A stretch of DNA of 64,000 nt from Diploscapter coronatus (Eukaryota > Nematoda > Chromadorea > Rhabditida > Rhabditidae), in the NCBI GenBank assembly GCA_964036155.1, contig OZ038423.1, positions 33,123,249-33,187,248 of the forward strand. Reading direction: 5' to 3'. This document shows positions 63,822 to 64,000 of the stretch, piece by piece. The notes under the pieces were generated by a model that was not told the origin of the DNA, did not search any database, and saw only the letters and a program-made list of their open reading frames with translations. The position numbers and the translations under genes were made by a program. Numbering within the stretch: position 1 is the first letter of the stretch; each line of letters starts with the position of its first letter.

Positions 63822-64000
63822 GCTATTTATCCGGATGTTGGCTCTCAGAAGATGGTCGAATAATCAAGTTAGCTTGCTCTTTGATTCATCATTTTTGGAA
63901 AAATCCCCAAATTTCAGGCTTTACGGATGATTTCCTAATTTATTCCTAAATTCTCCTATACTATCGGTGATCTAAAAGTAGTGTTGTCTAGTAGCTTCGA
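63822..64000 (+). other. 3' flank of XPB
   Basis: 179 bp with no exon; TTTATTCCTAAATTC near 63940 is AT-rich, but no canonical AATAAA is seen before the window ends. Confidence 0.4.

Overview
The window is nuclear DNA of a nematode. Exons are short and relatively GC-rich, introns are AT-rich, often 36-60 bp, and most end in TTTCAG or TTTTAG. The gene content includes nematode-type families: an Sra/Srab-like chemoreceptor, an ODR-2/HOT-type Ly-6 protein, a lustrin-type cysteine-repeat protein and a divergent Cys-loop channel. I cannot name the species. All gene models were spliced by hand, and reading phase was checked across every junction.

0-10 kb: a KDM4-type histone demethylase (minus, running off the left edge) diverges from a TEX10/IPI1 ribosome-assembly factor. 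A small secreted orphan follows, then methionine sulfoxide reductase A and the outer-membrane insertase MTCH, both on the minus strand.

10-19 kb: an AT-rich accessory stretch holds a complete 377-aa serpentine receptor, a broken second receptor start, a foldback element with arms of about 190 bp, and two copies of a dispersed repeat that flank the receptors. Next come a small secreted thrombospondin-type-1 protein and an acidic orphan protein.

20-32 kb: exon-like remnants, then a secreted lustrin-type multi-repeat protein and a Ly-6/HOT-type GPI protein whose exons are spread over 5.7 kb, with one intron of about 4 kb.

32-50 kb: SMARCAL1 fork-remodelling helicase, a GPI-type protein with two Ly-6/ET-like cysteine modules, TMEM14, and a Cys-loop ligand-gated channel. 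The channel has one intron that begins with AT instead of GT.

50-64 kb: PAN2, the catalytic deadenylase subunit, carrying a CCCH-like zinc motif, and the TFIIH helicase XPB, tail to head on the plus strand.

Introns and spacers carry many short non-autonomous inverted-repeat elements in at least eight families. Two families show target-site duplications that suggest Mutator-like (about 10 bp) and hAT-like (8 bp) origins. Five introns appear to use GC donors. I saw no operon-tight clusters, tRNA genes, rRNA or CRISPR. No single unprecedented system is evident; the most unusual signals are the splice-site anomalies, the receptor island and the element families.
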